From positions 1,047,501-1,111,500 of the forward strand of contig WPIO01000011.1 in NCBI GenBank assembly GCA_009760855.2: a DNA stretch of 64,000 nucleotides. The letters are read 5' to 3'. The translations under genes were made by a program, and so were the position numbers. This document shows, piece after piece, positions 61,950 through 64,000 of this stretch. This DNA is from Cristatella mucedo. Lineage: Eukaryota > Bryozoa > Phylactolaemata > Cristatellidae. A model generated the notes under the pieces. It made no database searches and was not told where the DNA came from. It saw nothing but the letters and a program-made list of their open reading frames with translations. Every line of letters starts with the position of its first letter. Position 1 is the first letter of the stretch.

Positions 61950-62436
61950 TAGGTCCATTCATTCTCTGGCTCTAGCCTACCTATCACGAAAACTTCCTCG
62001 CCAGGCTAGGCATTGTATCATCCACTTTTCTGACCCAAATCGTCTAGCCATACACCGGACGACACAAATCCTTTCGAGGCCGTGCTTTTAGCACGTATGC
62101 TCCTAAAGCCTGGAACTCATTCCCGACAGATGTCACGACATCCTTTGAGTTGACGTCTATTAAAGAAAATCTAAAACCACACCTATTAGTCACAACATAC
62201 AGTAGATCATTGCGATTCGTCTTTTATGCACCTATGCGAGCTGACACTTTGCATGCTGCCACTAACCATATTTGCATGCTGACCTCGTGCATGTCACCTC
62301 TAACCATGTTATGCTTGTTGACATTGAGCACGCTACCATTAGCCATTCAATCATGCTTCCCTTGCAGCGAATGTAAAGTGCCAAGAAAGAGATTAAGTTA
62401 TCTGAGGGCGCTATACTAATGTATTATTATTATAAT
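61950..62436 (+). mobile_element. LINE-B 3' fragment
   Basis: Starts AGGTCCATTCATTCTCTGGC directly after the previous tail, and ends AAAGTGCCAAGAAAGAGATT with (ATT)n. Two LINE-B copies thus sit tail-to-head. Confidence 0.9.
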
Positions 62437-62639
62437 TATTGCAAAGAGGTATAGACGTCACAGACACGTTACCAATATTGGTTGAACTGCTGCTGCAGCT
62501 TCGAAGCATGGCCAATGAGTCGTACAAGTGTACCTTGTTTGTGAGGGTGGGTATTCTGACACTGGCCGAACTTAGTTGCCATTACTAGTCTCCCTTGCCT
62601 CAGACATAAACTTAGTTGCCAAGTAATAATAATTCCTCA

Positions 62640-62720
62640 GCAATAACCTTACCTTCTCAAGTTCGTAGAAAGAGAATAAGTTCTCTGAGGGCTCCCTATA
62701 AATTTATTATTTTTATTGGT
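62640..62720 (+). mobile_element. LINE-B-type tail remnant
   Basis: AGTTCGTAGAAAGAGAATAA, GTTCTCTGAGGGCTCCCTAT, ATTATTTTTATT. Confidence 0.65.
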
Positions 62721-63236
62721 GTTGAATCCAGGAGACTTTTTACTCAATTGCTATACCCAGCCCGACGACAGGTCGGAACGTGAGCTGTGACAACTGTGCG
62801 AGCTCGGTTCAACGATTTCGCGTTGTATTAAGATGAGCGACCTGGAGATCTAGGGAGGCTGTAGACGTTTGGCAGCTGGAATATTATGTTTCTTGTTTTG
62901 ATTGCACTGTTTGACCACTATTTTAGCCTGCTGACGTGCGATCTATAGATCATATAGGTGTGGCTGGTTTATGATTCTTTGACTTGCATGGCCTTCTTAA
63001 TCGCGCTATGGCTAATGCAGGGTCCGTTTGCCGTGTTCATCGCCCAGCGGCCAGTCTGTGGCGCGCTGATATTTATGGCTGGTACGCATGGTGTTATCTT
63101 GGATTGTGGATTTACTAGACAATAACTCATAGCTTGGGGAGGGCATTAACTGCCCCTGAGACATCGGGGTTCAGTTCTGAGTCGGAAGCTGCCGGAGCAG
63201 GATATGGGTGAACCACCGAGTCCGAGGAAATATATA
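62721..63236. other. Unassigned sequence
   Basis: No feature recognised. Confidence 0.4.
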
Positions 63237-63316
63237 CTGGTATATATATATATGTATATATTAAATTATATATATATATATATATTAAATTATATATATA
63301 TATATTAAATTATTTA

Positions 63317-63362
<46 letters not shown>

Positions 63363-63440
63363 TATATATATATATATATATATTAAATTATATATATATA
63401 TTAAATTATATATATATATATTAAATTATATATATATATT
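63237..63440. repeat. (TA)n array with ATTAAATTA spacers
   Basis: TA runs of variable length separated by six to seven ATTAAATTA or ATTAATAT words, a simple higher-order pattern. Confidence 0.95.
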
Positions 63441-64000
63441 GTGCCTGCAAAGACTGAGCTTCATTCGTGCCCACGTGCTTTAGTTTTAGATGTTCACAAA
63501 ACTGACATTTTTAGCCGGCGTTACTACTTGAGATAAATGTGGAACTATTGTGAAGTCGTCCGAGCTACTGTAGCGTACAGCTTCGAATTCTTAGCCGAAA
63601 CCTAGGACCACGACAACCAATATCGGCAATTGTCGTGACATCGTTTAAGCTAGTGCGTGCTACTATTCTCTTCAGAGAAATTGTTGTGTTCGAATTTGAG
63701 ATGACTTCAATAGCTGCAACAATGCGTGTGCAAGCTGCAGTTTGAGCGAAACGGTTTAAGAGAATCGATGCGCCATTCTAAGGCGACATGATTATCGCGT
63801 GTGGGAGGTCACGCGCACCAATCTAAACGGCGGCGCGGCGAGCGCAGATTTGAGCCCCGACGGCTCCGCACCTATCGCTCGCTTTCGCCTTAGATAAGGA
63901 CCTCTGCAAAGTGCACCGCCGCCGGGTGCGGCGCGCGCGAGGAGAGCGCTTGGCGCGCCGCCGCCGCAGCACTCGCAAGGCTCGTGTAGCGGCGGCGGCG
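63441..64000. other. Unassigned sequence, CpG-rich at the right edge
   Basis: From about 63,820 the sequence turns very GC- and CpG-rich (GGCGGCGCGGCG, CGCCGCCGCCGC). This may be the edge of a CpG island whose gene lies beyond the window. Confidence 0.4.

Overview
This window reads as a repeat-rich nuclear genome fragment from a multicellular animal. Protein-coding sequence is split by GT-AG introns, one of them about 11 kb. Microsatellites are very abundant and often long. Most recognisable sequence is fragments of two non-LTR retrotransposon (LINE) lineages and two tRNA-like SINE families. Nothing looks bacterial or plasmid-borne. The species cannot be named from the sequence, and all repeat family names here (LINE-A, LINE-B, SINE-1, SINE-2) are local labels.

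Two host genes are supported by exons that join in phase, both on the minus strand. (1) 56,329-60,683 is a BCAP31/BAP31-family ER membrane protein. Six exons give 220 residues with three membrane segments and a coiled coil; the short final exon was not found. (2) 19,356-32,216 is a complete three-exon gene for a predicted 247-residue coiled-coil protein that I do not recognise. Its first intron (about 11.1 kb) holds most of the GC-rich and CT-rich sequence between 20.7 and 31.8 kb. Five further places hold weaker exon-like islands: 5.43-5.93, 27.10-27.22, 41.88-41.97, 42.20-42.34 and 51.91-52.02 kb.

Layout. 0-6 kb: a fragment of a repeat-associated protein, a SINE-2, a 2.2-kb LINE-A and an 18-bp minisatellite. 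6-19 kb: mostly unassigned sequence with LINE-A copies, a SINE-1, and CTGT/CT, TA and GA tracts. 19-32 kb: the coiled-coil gene, with a 1.3-kb CT super-array in its intron. 33-35 kb: a 17-bp minisatellite fused to LINE-B and LINE-A pieces. 35-45 kb: LINE and SINE fragments and possible exons. 45.1-47.9 kb: degenerate GGGTTTA-like repeats and a diverged satellite of about 170 bp. 48-51.6 kb: an AT-rich block between 40-bp direct repeats, a 119-bp palindrome, and a compound CT/CTGT/CTGC array. 51.6-64 kb: LINE-B copies, SINE-1 copies and the BCAP31-like gene.

The repeats appear to interact. SINE-2 ends in the same tail as LINE-B, which suggests LINE-B machinery mobilises it. SINE-1 has inserted into an older tail. 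SINE-2 copies often sit next to TA and CT/GA tracts. The 17-bp minisatellite may have grown from a LINE-B segment. No host pathway links the two supported genes.
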